From positions 1 to 51,108 of the forward strand of contig JABANN010000222.1 of assembly GCA_013115125.1 (NCBI GenBank): a stretch of 51,108 bases of DNA, read 5' to 3'. Source of the stretch: Perkinsus olseni. Taxonomy: Eukaryota; Perkinsozoa; Perkinsida. Positions 14,503 through 27,000 of the stretch are shown in pieces. How positions within the stretch are numbered: position 1 is the stretch's first letter; every line of letters starts with the position of its first letter. The position numbers and the translations under genes are program-made. The notes under the pieces are model-generated. The model was given only the letters and a program-made list of their open reading frames with translations, had not been told where the DNA came from and ran no database searches.

Positions 14503-14566
<64 letters not shown>

Positions 14567-14695
14567 GTCTGATGATGATGAGGCCCTCGGGGAGTAGGCT
14601 ACTTCCGGACACCAAATGCCACCCTTTATCATTATCATTAGATTTACATTCATCACCGCCCACACCGAGGATGGCCCTGCTGCTGCTGATGCTGC

Positions 14696-14729
<34 letters not shown>

Positions 14730-15125
14730 ACTCATAGTACTGCTAGTGCCAATACAGTACGTTACCATCACTACGATGGCCATCCAACTCCAGCCGAAGG
14801 GAGTAGAGGAGAGAGTGCAGCTAAGAGGGATGGGTATCAGCAGGATGAGGCAGATGCTGATGATGCCAAGCCCCCCTCCTCGTCCTCCTTCACCACCCGT
14901 CGGCGTAGGGATGCAGGGGGGATACAGACAGGCTTTGCTGGCCTCAAATCGAGGTGGGCCATACCTCAACAGCAGCAGCAGCGGAAGCTGAAGTGTTGTT
15001 GTGTTCAGAATGTCGGAAGTTTTCTCATCTCGTCCAAGCGAGTGGCGTCGTCGAGGGTCTCTCAACAAACCGGGTCCGTCGACAAGACATTCTCGGAGTA
15101 CATCCGCTCTCATAAGTGAGGGAGT

Positions 15126-15158
<33 letters not shown>

Positions 15159-15524
15159 GAACATGGATGTGGTATGCCGCTGCTGCTGCTGTTGCGATGC
15201 TGATGATACACTATAAGCAGACGGACGCCCTTTCAGTGTGGTGGCCAAGATCATGATTTTGATGATGCGACAGATGGGTTCTGCTGCAATAGTGACAAGA
15301 ATGGCAATGAGAACATATTCCGTCAATGGTGGGATGCTGCTGCTTCATCCTCCCCATTAACGAAGGCAAGACGACGACGTCGTCGTACCACAACATTCGT
15401 TAATAAGGCTAATGATGATGATAAGGGTGTGTGGGTATCTTGGAATCATCCATCTACACATCATGATCAATCAACACGTCGGCAAACATCAGTCGGCCCT
15501 CTGCGAGCTGATACTCATAATTGA
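12593..15524 (+). CDS. TPR plus J-domain co-chaperone with low-complexity C-terminal extension
   Basis: Exons at about 12593-12871, 12934-13818, 13871-14058 and from 14107 on join in frame. Residues from the second exon include a TPR block: YRSADYRGAAESYKAAIDV, LVKLRYNLARALYRLGEW and SYANARVQRAQCHTALLRF. The next exons hold a J domain: CDHYTVLRLPHYANDNDVK, RDLARLWHPDKNGH with the essential HPD, and IQESYRVLTDPIERMEYDLL. This TPR-then-J order is that of DNAJC7 and DNAJC3; no signal peptide is evident, so cytosolic DNAJC7-like is favoured. J proteins stimulate Hsp70 ATPase. A long C-terminal extension follows, rich in His, Asp, Ser and Arg and ending GPLRADTHN; its exon structure is less sure. 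A CAA repeat (14502-14565) fills one intron and runs into its CAG acceptor. Confidence 0.75.
14502..14565. repeat. CAA repeat forming the 3' half of an intron
   Basis: About 21 CAA units. Joining the exon ending GPNAEE to the exon beginning SDDDEALG in frame requires an intron from GTCATC (after 14479) to the CAG that ends the repeat, so the array replaces a normal polypyrimidine tract. Confidence 0.65.
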
Positions 15525-16146
15525 GATGCATGTTAATAATACCCAATATTCAACAGTAATCATTCTTGAGTTATCAGAAGTTCATACAACAACCATCATC
15601 ATCACACTCGACTATCCCAGACTGCCATGCCCAATGAACACAATCGTTGCGTCGATTCAGTAGTGCTTGTACTCGACGCACAACTAATCGAACTTGATGA
15701 GGATGGACCAGCGGTGACCCCTTCGATGAAACCCCTCGATACACCGCGTGAAGTACCGGTATCCTTCCTCTCATTCCCAAGTGAACTCGCTCTCTTATAC
15801 TTTTACAACCATTCGACGTTTCCCTGTTACAGTAAATAGTAGCAGATCATTCAAGTAATCACCGAGAGCAGCTGGGGGATCGAAAAGTTGCACTAAGCAG
15901 CTGTCAGCTGTTGCTGCTTGGGATAACTACTCGTCATAAGTCACACGGTTGGATATCACCCAGAATGCTGGATATGCTTTTGTGCGGATTATGGTCGAAC
16001 GGTTGGATATGCCCGGGGCGACAGGTACGCAACGGTTGATGAATCGTCTTCGTATCAGCCGAGCATCGAGTATGATGATGAGCACTGTTAAAGCAACACT
16101 CGTCTTGATCGGGCAATCAACAACAGCAATGATGATGATGATTATG
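15525..16146. other. Intergenic stretch between convergent genes
   Basis: Short ORFs on both strands (15627-15839 plus, 15574-15780 minus, 15949-16176 plus) lack recognisable motifs. The phrase ACGGTTGGATAT occurs twice within 70 bp (about 15947 and 16000). No RNA gene was recognised. Confidence 0.35.
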
Positions 16147-17108
16147 TTACTCCTTCTTGTTCATGTCACGATATAGATTATCAATATGACGTTCGACATT
16201 AGTCGTCAACTGGGCAACATAATCTTCGTAGTATAATCGGGTATTACTGAATGAGAAAATAACAACAACAGCAGCAGCAGCAGCAGCACCCTAGTGAACA
16301 ACAAGAAGCAACCTATAATTATGCCCACTTTGTATTCTCATCATCGTCTCTGTCTTGAGCGAATTCAATGAATTCTGACATTTCCTAACGAGTATCAATC
16401 CTCACTGAACACATACTGCCACTGTTGCTGATTATTCACCACCCACCTTCTCTCTGAATCCAGTATGACCAGATCCTAAGTAATCTCTCATTTGGTTCAC
16501 ATCAACCCATCCCTTACGTTCTGGATCAAGTAAACTGAAAGGATGAAGCATGCACAATAACAACCGGGGTATGTTATTATTATTATTACTGGAAGGCCTC
16601 GAGGAGTGTCTCGCTATCATCAGGGTCATATTCATGCTCCTTAAGACATCTCAACATGAACTTCTCAAATTGTTGGTATCCAATAGGAGTTGACTTGGTG
16701 ATGGAATGTGTGCCTCCTCCTCCTCCAGCAGCAGCCTGATGATGACCATCGTCTAATAGCAATGGTAGTGCTCGTGTTACTGTATGGTCCTTCAACTCTC
16801 TAATAACAACTTCAACAAGCTCAGTCTCGGTAGGGAACTGCCCGAGATACCGCATTATCGTGCCAACTTCCCTGCCATAACAATCCCTACTCCCAACCAC
16901 CTCAACAGCATCCTTACTCAGGTGCTACTGTACCCGTCCCTAGCTTATCAAATAAGTCGAATGTTCTTCGTATTATCTGACATAATTTCTCTTCTTGTGT
17001 CGGTGCTGGCGCCTCTTCTGTCATCATCAAATCAACACCCGATTGTTGTTGTGGTGTGGTAGGCTGCTGTGCTATGGTATCGTTGTGCGTATCACCAGTG
17101 GTGGCCAT
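16147..17108 (-). CDS. DRC8: Dynein regulatory complex subunit 8-like (EFCAB2) EF-hand protein
   Basis: Minus-strand exons give MATTGDTHNDTIAQQ, KLCQIIRRTFDLFDKLGTG, GREVGTIMRYLGQFPTETEL, GYQQFEKFMLRCLKEHEYD, DDSETLLEAFQ, LLDPERKGWVDVNQMRDYL, EMSEFIEFAQDRDDDENTK and the end YYEDYVAQLTTNVERHIDNL before a stop at 16147-16149. The order, with the phrase DVxEVGTIIRSLG followed by FEKF and a final YxDYV, is that of EFCAB2/DRC8, a calmodulin-like subunit of the nexin-dynein regulatory complex in motile cilia. The EF loops look degenerate for calcium binding. Presence of this gene implies a motile flagellum at some life stage. The protein carries a Gly/Ala/His insert between the first and second halves. 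Confidence 0.8.
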
Positions 17109-17371
17109 GATGATTGTGGCAGTACGATCTACCCAGGGTACCACTATTCACCCAATCGTAATCGCAACTCAATAACATTATGATAGAGGGTAACACCAAT
17201 AGTATTATGATGGATATGATGAGGATGAATAGTTATTGCAAAAGCAATACATCTGGTAATGTCGCCGAAGGTATGGTACAACTTCTCGATAAGAATCAAC
17301 TTCATCAACAGCCGTCGTTGTGTAAATCACATACACGGACAATGATGATGATGCTACTTTGTCGTCATCAG

Positions 17372-20300
17372 TTATGAGAGTGCTGTCCTGTGGTCGAGTG
17401 TGGTTAGAGCTATGTAACTATCTCCTATCCTATTATAGGGTGATAAGAGTACACCAACGCTGCTGGCATTAGTGGGATGACCACGGATTGATTGAACATA
17501 CTCACCTGAACGGCAGTAATAGGGGAAGGAGTGGTAGGGGAGGTTGATAAAGCTCACTTTTAGTGGTCATACCCATCTCGCTGTAGACATCATCAATGTT
17601 ATGATGATAGGTTGTGTTGTGTTGACTACTAGACATCGATGATGATGATGATGACCCTTGTCCTCCTATTGAGGTGTCATCGTTCACTACGGGCACTCCA
17701 TCCAATGATTCTTCATCTTCATCATCGTAATCGTCGTAAGGCTGTGAAAGGAAGTAGCGTACCAAGTTGGTGTGGTAGTGAGGAGACACTTACGACTGAG
17801 GCTAGCATCATTGGTGGGGCATCCTCTAATGCATGATGATGTTGGGTCTAAGATTGAGGGCATCTCCTAAGGAATGGTACGGTACTCTCCTTACTCTAGG
17901 TATGAGGATGCTGTTCAGCATTCTTGACCACATTCGGTATGGTGTGGTATGATTATTATAGGCGATAGATGAGTTAAGACAACGACTATCATTATTATTA
18001 GTTGGTGATGACAGATGACTGCTGCTGCTTCTTGTCGCTGTGGTCGGGGGCGTAGATAATAAACCCGATAACGGCACTATACCTGCTACCACACCATTCG
18101 TTGCTGTTGTTGTTGTTGTTGTTGATGGTGGTTGTGGTATTACCTTTATCACTACCATCATGTACATTCATTATCCTGTAATAATCCTCATCAGTACCAG
18201 CAGTTATTAAATGATTACCATCAGCAAGATACACACTACGTCTATAGTTAGTACGAGAATGCAATGCTCGTATATCCATCCTCAACAACGACGACGAAGA
18301 GGAAGGAGGGACGGCAGGCGTATTGTTTGGTGGTCTTCTCAAGTCGAACTGCAATACATGATCATCAAGTCCCGAGCACAATAGATGGGTATCATCTCTA
18401 TTGAAGGTACACATAACATTCAAGCATCCAGTGTAGGCTGTGAATACCGGTATTGATGACGACGGTCGTCGAGTGCTGCTGCTGCTGCTGCTGTTGATGT
18501 TGTTGGTGTGGTTGGGTAGTCGAAGATCCCATATCTTACAAGTATGATCGAATGAGCTTGTGGCAAAGATGTGAGGGCTGTGGTTAGCGAAGCGTAGTAT
18601 GTTAATAAAATGTGAGTGTATATCGGTTAGTAGTCCTATCATACTACCAGTAGTGGTGTCAAACAGTGCTACATCTGGTACGAAGCCACTGGTCATAAAA
18701 TAATCATCGGTGGCGTTGATGGAGATGGAGCTTAAATGCTTGAATGTCGATGTTCTACAATGCTTGATGATGACACCCTCATCCTGGTAGCCAGCAGCGT
18801 GATGGTTGTATCGAACATACCCAACATTACCAGTTGGGGATGCACCATAGAGGGCTGTAGTGGGTAGATGGTTAAACCAAGTCAAACCAAGTATGGGGCT
18901 GTCATCAGCCTTGACTCTAGCAATACACTCATCATTATTAATATCTATTATACTAATATTACCAGACCTATGACCAGTGAGGAGTATGTTGTCGTAGGTC
19001 GGATGGAACTCGAACTGACGAGTATCCCTAGTTGATAATAGAAGCTTCTTGTCTACTGCTGGTAATACAACATTACCTGTATTACCACACCATGTTGAAT
19101 AAGTACATCTACCGACAGTACCACTTCGTAATAGGATATCATCATCACTAGTGGTATCGGATACACCATCACTAGCATGTGACGATGATGATGATGATGG
19201 TATTATGATATTGGGAGGAGCGGCAGTAGCAGCAGTATGGATGTTATTAGAGAATCGATGGCCCGGTGGGGCGTTGGTCAGGCGACGTTCGGGTTTGTAC
19301 TTGTCAATAAATGACCTTAACGACCCCTCCACAGCGGTAGTCTCATCAATATCATTACCATCATAATCCTCATTACTAGAATCATCATCATGGTCATCAT
19401 CATGGTCATCATCATAGAACCCAGCATCATCATAATCATCACAGACATAATGCATGATGATGTTGTTGTTGTTGTTGTTATTATCATCACTACACCCCTC
19501 TTTAATATCGTTATGATCCCTAACCCTATCCCATAGCATCACGGGATAGCCCACAGTACCATCATCATCATCCTCGTCGTCATCATCATCATCATCAACA
19601 CTACATGTAGGTATAGATAGTAGATCGATTGTAGTAGCATCTTCACGATAGATCACTGCAGCAGCTGCAGCCATTGTACTTCCTCCTCCCCCTTCCTGTG
19701 GTAACAGGTGTAATCGTAATATCTCACATGATGTCCACTTGAGATCATGGAGTAGTCTAAGGTCCCTCATCCCGTCTCGAATGACCATCATCATACCATC
19801 ATGCGTACCACTGCTACGATGATAATCTCTCGTTGTTGTTGATAATCCGATAGATGCCAACATAACATGAGAGATGATGAAGGGAAGGAGTGGTATATGA
19901 ATATCAACCAACATATGTATTATCCTATCAGCGAGGTCACCAAGTGTATCATGTCTATTAATATTCATCCATTCTCGTTGAGTAGTAGTAGCTGTTGTTG
20001 ATGATGGTAATACAATATCAATACCAACAAGCCAATGATGCTCATCATCATCATGACCATCTTGCTGCTGCCTGTAGTGCATACACGATGGTAGTACAGC
20101 TGCCATACTCGACTGGTTATTGGATGACGATGATGACAACTCTGCGTCGTCATCATCATCAACATCCGATGATGATGATGATGTTACATACCTCCTGGTA
20201 CGATAATCCTGGTTATTACCAGAACTACGTCTGGTTATGATTGATGACAACGATAACGATGATGCTGCCCTTCTAAGCCCAGTACTACCACTATGATGAT

Positions 20301-20829
20301 GACGGAGACCAAACCCTCTTGTTGGTAGGGACAGCCTACGCCGACGGCTGTTCATGTTGGTTGTTCGCCTCGCTATAGCCAACCCAATCCTCGTCAATAA
20401 CGAGTACCGTGATGATGAAGTATTAGACGTATGACGGTAGGAATGATGAGGTGGTAATGACCACATCCTACCACTACTATCATCACCATCCTGTAGGGTG
20501 GTATCCTGTATTGATAGTTCTAGTAAAAGATGAGTATCGGGTATGATGATATCCTTAACAACAGGACCTAAGCATGACCATCCTCATCATCATACTTGTG
20601 TATTATCCATAGTACTACTACTACCTGGTCTGTGGAAGGGTTCACACTGAGATGTAACGTATCGTAGTCGGCATGATGATGGTGCTAATATCAGTTTACT
20701 AAGGACTTCGTCATAGTTAGTACGATGACCACAGGGTAGGTATACAGCAACAGCGACACTATCACATACATGTACCTGCTCATCAGTATCATCATTGACT
20801 ATCATCTGATACTGACCACTATTACCCAA
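17372..20829 (-). CDS. WD40-repeat protein resembling plant DHU1
   Basis: A very long open exon (20577 to 17998) holds a low-complexity N-terminal region with Ser, Asp, Asn and His runs, then WD blades: DTRQFEFHPTYDNILLTGH, ARVKADDSPILGLTWFNH, HFINILRFANHSPHIFATSS with SFDHTCKIWDLR, and MCTFNRDDTHLLCSGLDDH. It is followed by NYRRSVYLADGNHLITAG. A downstream exon carries GEYVQSIRGHPTNASSVG and ends at 17372. This series (FATSSFD..KIWDLR, then NY.RS.Y..G...I..G, then YVQSxRG) is what I recall of plant DHU1-type LRR-WD40 proteins, some of which act as CUL4-DDB1 substrate receptors. I see no clear LRRs here. An upstream exon (20829-20593) joins through a 26-nt intron and further exons may reach ATG 21202. 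Boundaries near 17.8-18.0 kb are uncertain. Confidence 0.65.
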
Positions 20830-20869
20830 ACTCGTTTTGTAGTATGCTTATTGTTCTTAGTTGATGATG

Positions 20870-21202
20870 CTGCGATATGGTCTGTTAAATACCCCCTCCA
20901 ATCGAATATTCCTCGTGTCTTGGCTAGGCCTTCCTCAGCACTACCTTTTAATATAGTAAGACCCTTACACTGCATGGCTATACCATACCATACTGAACAT
21001 CACCAACATTGAAGGGTAGTAGGGTGTATGTCTACTTACCAGCAGGTTCATCCATAACGTTATTGTTGATATATTTATTGATGATGATAATGTTAGCACA
21101 TTCCTTTGGCTCCAACAATGTGATATGACTACCAGTCAGGATTATATCCAGTACATCAACGGCAGTGGCAGGATGAGGAGGAGGTGGTCGAGGACAAGGC
21201 AT
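20870..21202 (-). CDS. Possible 5' exons of the WD40 gene, or a separate small gene
   Basis: MPCPRPPPPHPATAVDVLDI (start 21202) joins by a GT-AG intron to AMQCKGLTILKGSAEEGLAK and continues as TRGIFDWRGYLTDHIAAS. The link to the next exon (SGQYQMIVNDDTDEQVHV) would need an intron of only about 20 nt. Either the gene model has an unusual mini-intron or this is a short separate protein. Not recognised. Confidence 0.35.
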
Positions 21203-21362
21203 TATGTCAGCATCATTATAATGTCAACTTGGAAAGATGCATGTCATACCGCATACCTTTGATGTCTCCGCAATTTGTCTAAGTCACAGATATTCGAAGG
21301 CAGTAGCGCGCGCCTTGCTGTCGGCATCGTCATCATCCTCAGTTCTCGTTATTGCTGTTTTT

Positions 21363-22041
21363 ATGGTGGCTGGTGACGATGGATGGACTGTAGTGAAGTT
21401 AAGTAGGAATAGGAGGGCTAACAGGAGGGTTGTCCGTACAAGTACCGCTGCCGCTGCTGCTGCTGTGGTGAAGGATGGTGATAGTACGATGATGAGCAGG
21501 GAGGAGGTGGAGTATTGGCTTAAGCGGGTTGAGGAGTGTGTGATGGATATCAAAGGCAGTGAGCTATGGTACAATATTATGGATGACATGAAGTCGCCTA
21601 AAGTTGAGATTATCGAGTGTTACGGTATTGGGTCCATCCATAGATCAATACCATCATTATACCAATTCGCATTAGTAGTAGCCATGAAGAGGCAATGGAG
21701 TATTGATGAGGTAACTATCACCGACCCCTGCATGGATGATGGTGATAATAAGATATCCCATGCCTTCGGGTTCACTACTACCACTAGTACTACCCAGCAT
21801 CAGGACAGTAAAACATCATCACCACCCGACGACCTTCCTCCTCCCACGAGACCAAGATCTACACTGTTGTTCATGCCACACTGCGACAGAAGTCTGTATG
21901 TATCAACACTAAGACATCATTGTCATGTGTTATCCAGTACCATCCTAATCGGTAATAGCTTTGAATCGTATGTACTGGCTACACCCGATGGTTATACTAA
22001 ACTAGAGGGTTTGGTGACTGAGGTGCCCCTCAGAGATGCTA

Positions 22042-22076
<35 letters not shown>

Positions 22077-22190
22077 CCATGCTTGTCAGCTTTTAACGAT
22101 CTATCCATCATAACCTTCCCTAGTCATAATATTCATACTATCATCAATGAAGTACTCAACTCTACTCCATCAGCATCAATTCCTCCATAA
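21363..22190 (+). CDS. SRR1: SRR1-domain protein
   Basis: A single-exon ORF starts MVAGDDGWTVVKLSRNRRAN, matching the usual SRR1 opening (DGWT...RR). The core has the family signature in order: VEIIECYGIGSIHRSIPSLY, QFALVVAMKRQW, TLLFMPHCDRSLYVSTLRH, STILIGNSFESY and LSAFNDLSIITFP. SRR1-like proteins are linked to circadian and light signalling in plants and to haem-related or transcription control in yeast and animals; the biochemical activity is not settled. ATG 21363 is preferred over an upstream in-frame codon at 21237 because it puts DGWT near the start. Ser and Ala runs are encoded by triplet repeats. Divergent from the WD40 gene. Confidence 0.85.
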
Positions 22191-22221
22191 GAACATTGAC
22201 GGTGGTCGTGTTGTAGTGCCA

Positions 22222-23776
22222 ATGGTGATGATGATGTTCTTATTGGACAGTATGCCGTACATGCTACCAAGTACAATACAGGTAGCAGGGAGTAGGAAGG
22301 GTGGTGATTATGATAGTGTAGCAATAACTGCACCATGTACACCATCAGGGTAGTACTACTACTACCCAGCATACACTATCATACTCGTACTCGTGCAGTG
22401 ACTACTACCCTACACCACCACCCCCTACCACTCTACATGATGGTGAAGATGGCGGTATTGCATTACTATCAATAATCAAGCAGTGTGGTGATAGACTTGG
22501 TGTGTATCTACATAGTCGTAGATGTACATCACCCTTAACCAACCCACGGATGGTTGCTATGGTCGTTAATGGATCAGCCGGAGGAGGGGGAGGGGGAGGA
22601 GGAGGAGGGCCGGCCCTACTGTAGTCCATCTACTGCTCTCCACAGTGCTGCTCATGTATACAATATTGTTATTGTCAGAGTAGGGGATGAGATAATCCGT
22701 ATTAATGATGAAGTAGTTAGTAACGATACAGTGAGAGGTGTGCTCAGGAGTATACGACCATTAACGCAGGTACTACCACAAGTACAACAACCAAAATGCA
22801 TGATGTATGGGTTCAGGTTAGCATTGAAGTAATAAGGAGGGGATACAACAAGAATGATAACATCACCACCACCCCCGCCAATGCCACTGCTGCTACTGCT
22901 ACTGCTACTGCTACTGCTACTGCTACTGCTACTGATCATCATCAGCCTTCAACCATACAGTGTGGCTGTTGCCTAGTACAGGATGATGAGGCTAGAGATA
23001 ATACACGGTAATACATGGTGTTGCTACCACACGTCGCTAACATCACCATCATCCCATTCAGTCTTCGACGTAGTTCGACTACATCATACAGTGGTGGTGG
23101 GAGGAGGAGGATCCGATGGAAGGGCAACAGCAACAGCAGCAGTAGTATGATGGGCGGCCATGCTGCTGCTGCTGCTGCTGCTGTTGACACAACAGCGGCG
23201 TGGAGGATAACCTCTGGGTCATCATCAACATCATCGCTAACGATGCTTACTCGTCGTCGTCAGCAGCAGCAACAGCCTACTTCCTCATCATCAACGACGA
23301 TGTTGGGTGCTGATAATGGGGTATCATCCCGTTTGAAGTCCGTACTACATGGATCATTCTTGTCATTCTTAATGAGAAGGAGAAAGAGTACTACTCCCAA
23401 CCATCAACACTACCACTGCTACGATGCTAACCACCTACACCAACAGTCCTCATCATCAAGGGTGGAGGGAGAATCGCGACGACGATCGTGTCTTCGGAGT
23501 CGAAGGTCATCATCATCATCAGTTGTCGTTGGATCATCATCATCATCATCATCACCTGCCCCATCAAGGAAGGATGCTGCTTGTGATAATGGTAATGTTC
23601 TACCGTTATCCCAACAACAACACCAACAGAGGAGTGGTGATGATGATGATATGTGGAAGGAGCTAGTTGCACAGCATCATGATCAAAGTGTTAGGACTGT
23701 TGATCTAAAGCAAATGATGTCCAAGAACGGTGACAAATGTTGGTTCAAACGTCGTAACACTAATCCAACGACATGA
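22222..23776 (+). CDS. PDZ-domain protein with basic, Ser-rich C-terminal region
   Basis: Exon pieces on the plus strand include a PDZ-like stretch: GDRLGVYLHSRRCTSPLTNP, MVAMVVNGSAGG, VRVGDEIIRINDEVVSND and TVRGVLRSIRP. The phrase GDEIIRINDEVV is the classic PDZ beta-strand and helix motif. It is followed by a Ser/Arg/Gln-rich region (23015-23776) with stretches SRLKSVLHGSFLSFLMRRRK and a conserved-looking end TVDLKQMMSKNGDKCWFKR. PDZ domains bind C-terminal peptides and scaffold signalling complexes. The first exon and its start are uncertain and may overlap 3' untranslated sequence of SRR1. A run of alternating CTGCTA triplets gives Ala/Thr in one intron or exon. Confidence 0.55.
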
Positions 23777-24080
23777 AGAAGAAGAAGTAGCAGTATGATG
23801 CTGTAGGGATGATGATAACAACATTAACGCTTATTGTCATCATCACAACCATCAGCATCATCAGTTGATTATTAACATGATGTGTATCATTATTCATCCC
23901 CAAGAGGCCTTAGTGGTATTAGTAACGAAGCATCATGATGATCGTGCATGTTGTAATTATTAGATACCTCTTGGGATGTTGTGTTAGTGGCGTTGGAACA
24001 CTACTCGATATCAACAACACAACAATACACCTCATTCAATCACTTCAAACAGGCTCATTATTAAATCATCATAAAATTCA
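23777..24080. other. Convergent intergenic spacer with a long-range hairpin
   Basis: This 304-bp spacer separates the stops of two convergent genes. An inverted repeat, 23895-23907 against 23967-23978, pairs over 12 bp (CCAAGAGG with CCTCTTGG at its core) with one bulged base and a 59-nt loop. It could mark 3' ends of either transcript; that is inference. Confidence 0.4.
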
Positions 24081-27000
24081 TTATGGATAGAGAGCTATCA
24101 GGAGTTGCCTTACTAAACCGATGTACGTGGCATGATTGGCCCACTCTACGCTGTTACTGGAATGAGGAGGAGGAGGAGGAGGAGGAGGAGGTGGTGGTTC
24201 AATCCACATCCACCATGCATCATCATACCGTTGTACCATGTTAGCTGTGAACCTAGTGATGACGGTGATACCAGTACTACTACCACTACTATCAACATTA
24301 CCATCATGTATTACCTTTCTAATATTGTTCGGTTATTGATATGGTTATTATCATCACTACCACTACTCCAGAGCACGAGATCTATTTTACCTTCATTCGG
24401 GCGTATACCCACTATTTCCCAACCATCACTATTGGCATTAATTTCATCGACTAGTGTCCTCCTCATGACACCAAAAGCAGGGGCTTTGGCCAAGGCTCTC
24501 AGATTCAACATCGGCCATGATGGTAGGGGATGGTGTAGTAGATGTGACGGTATTGTACAGGTCTTGCTGTCTACTGATGGCAGCACTTCTTTTAAAAAGT
24601 ATGGATGGTTAATAAAATCATTGATATTGTCTTTTATACTGAAGGAGGTATCTATCAGGTCTATCAATAGAGGAGTGATGATGAGTTGATCCTCCGGTAA
24701 GAGGGACAATAATGCTCCCCAGTGTATCTGATAATAATAATACCACAACTCACCCTCATCACCATCATCACTACCCTGCCATGTTTAGTGATAATATCGA
24801 TTATATCAGTAAATGTAGCATAAGCATGTAGATGTGTTATTAGTAGCACTAATGCAACACTCCATACATCAACAACCATTGGACTGCGACTTGGACCATG
24901 AGGATGCCTGACAACGAGAGGAAGAAGGAATTAACGACTACTGGTAGTAGTAGCAGGAAGCCTCACAAATATTCATGAGTAGCATGCTCATATTTACTAG
25001 GGGCCTCAGGGGACGTTAACCGTATGATACTCCCATAGTCACCTAGCTTAATACGACCACCACCACTACTGCCAGCAGCAGCATCATCATCATCATCATC
25101 ATCATCATGATGGGAGGTGTCTCTACCAACTAGTAAGTTATCGCATTTAATATCACCATGGAAGTAACGATCATCAATATCATCTACAACAAAAACACTA
25201 CGAATGTTAGTGTTATTATTACAAACAGCAACCGTTACCTGATCCATACAAGCATTCTATAAGAGAACGTAGATCCCTGGCGATGGATAATTTGATAGGA
25301 TTAGTGAATGGTGTGGTATTATGTCTATCCATAATCTCTTTAAGATTCCCACCATAGCATAGTTCAGTAACCACCGCCGACACCCTCCCCTGCGCTTTAT
25401 TCAAGGGGCACTCCATCTTTACCCCCCTGTAGACAGCTAACACTCTAACAAAGCATCCTCCACTACACATCAGTCGAGGAGCATATTGTAGTATCCTCTC
25501 CGATAATGTTAATTCCTTCTCAACCTCATTCATTCGATACACGAGTTCATTATCAGAAGGGCGTCTGCCTAGGGGTGAGTCCCTAGCACAGTAAAATACC
25601 TTAATAAATACATCCACTGGAGGATGACAATCCTCTGCTGTTGTTGATGTGGCTAGTGGATGATGTCGATCGTTGTCAATAGCGATGTAGCCTCTAGCAA
25701 AGCCACCACAACCAACATAACGTAGTAAACGATAACGTCCAGCGATTAGGGCAAGTTGTGGTACTTGGGTACAGGAATCAACATTAAGTCTACCATTGGG
25801 GAAGGTGAAGAGACGGTCGCTAGGTAATACACCATCATCATCATCCGATCTAATGGTAGTTGTACTTGGTAATAACAGAGTAGTATGGTAGCGTTCCCTA
25901 TGGACGTGATAGATGAGCTGTGACCACCACCAATAAAGGTTCATCCTGCATACTCTAGTCAATACACGATAATCCTTGTATGATGTAATAATACGATCGA
26001 GAGCATGCCATATTGATGCTGTTGATGGGGGAGAGGCATCATCATGATGATCAGGGATGCTGATGTCCTCTGCTACTTTACGTATTGGTATATTATTATT
26101 AACTACTTCATACATACCTAACACAACAACAACAACAATTACGATTGGAGTGGTACGGGTGTGTACCTATGAGGACTTTATCCTCCTCTTCCCTACTGTC
26201 ATCCTTCCCCACTGATGTATTGGTAGCATTACTAAAGTCTATATTAAGTGGCGCCCCTCCACCTCCCTGTTTACGTAGTCTAAGACCATCCACTAGAGGT
26301 AACCATTTAGATCTGATCTCATCCACCATCGTATCACAGTACACCTCTACCACTCCTCCACCACCACCTCCTCCTCCCTCCTTCTTCCATGTTGCATAGC
26401 TGCTAAGGGGTGAGCTACTACCGGCTGTTGTCGTGTTCTTCCCTAGCATCATCATCAAGGCCAGCTCATTATCATCCATGATAACATCATCATCTCCTCC
26501 TCCTCGTCCCCCTTCTCCTCCTCTGCCGGTGTTGGCCATAATAATACCCTCCACCTCACGTCTATGTCCCTGACAGCATCATCATCATGACAACAATCAG
26601 AATCATTGCTATCATAACTAGCATTACTTCTTTAATACCCCTAACACTCTCAGCCACACCTCGCCAGAAGCACACAGCATCGTCACCCTGTGTACGGGTG
26701 AGGAGCTGTTCATTGATGGCCTTTGCATAGGATTGTAGGGCCTGATACAAGCAGAGCAGTGGGGTCCAGGAGGAGGAGGAGGAGGAGGAGGAGGAGGAGG
26801 GAGTATTATTAGCATTACCAAGTGATCTGTTAAGACTGACGAAGAGTATGTGGTGGTAGTAGGGATGGAGTGTAGTATGTGTGTAGGATCCCTGAGTGGT
26901 GTGGTAAGGTACCTGGATGCTCTACAGGAGGAGGAGGAGGAGTGTACCCCTGTTGGTGTTAATGTTACTACCTTACACACACCCCTACTGCATACCCTAA

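Noticed and set aside
14493-15326. 277-codon ORF on the minus strand
   Set aside because: It is antisense to the spliced TPR/J-domain gene and consists mostly of Leu, Ser and Met runs produced by CAA, ATC and GAT repeats; triplet arrays keep all frames open.
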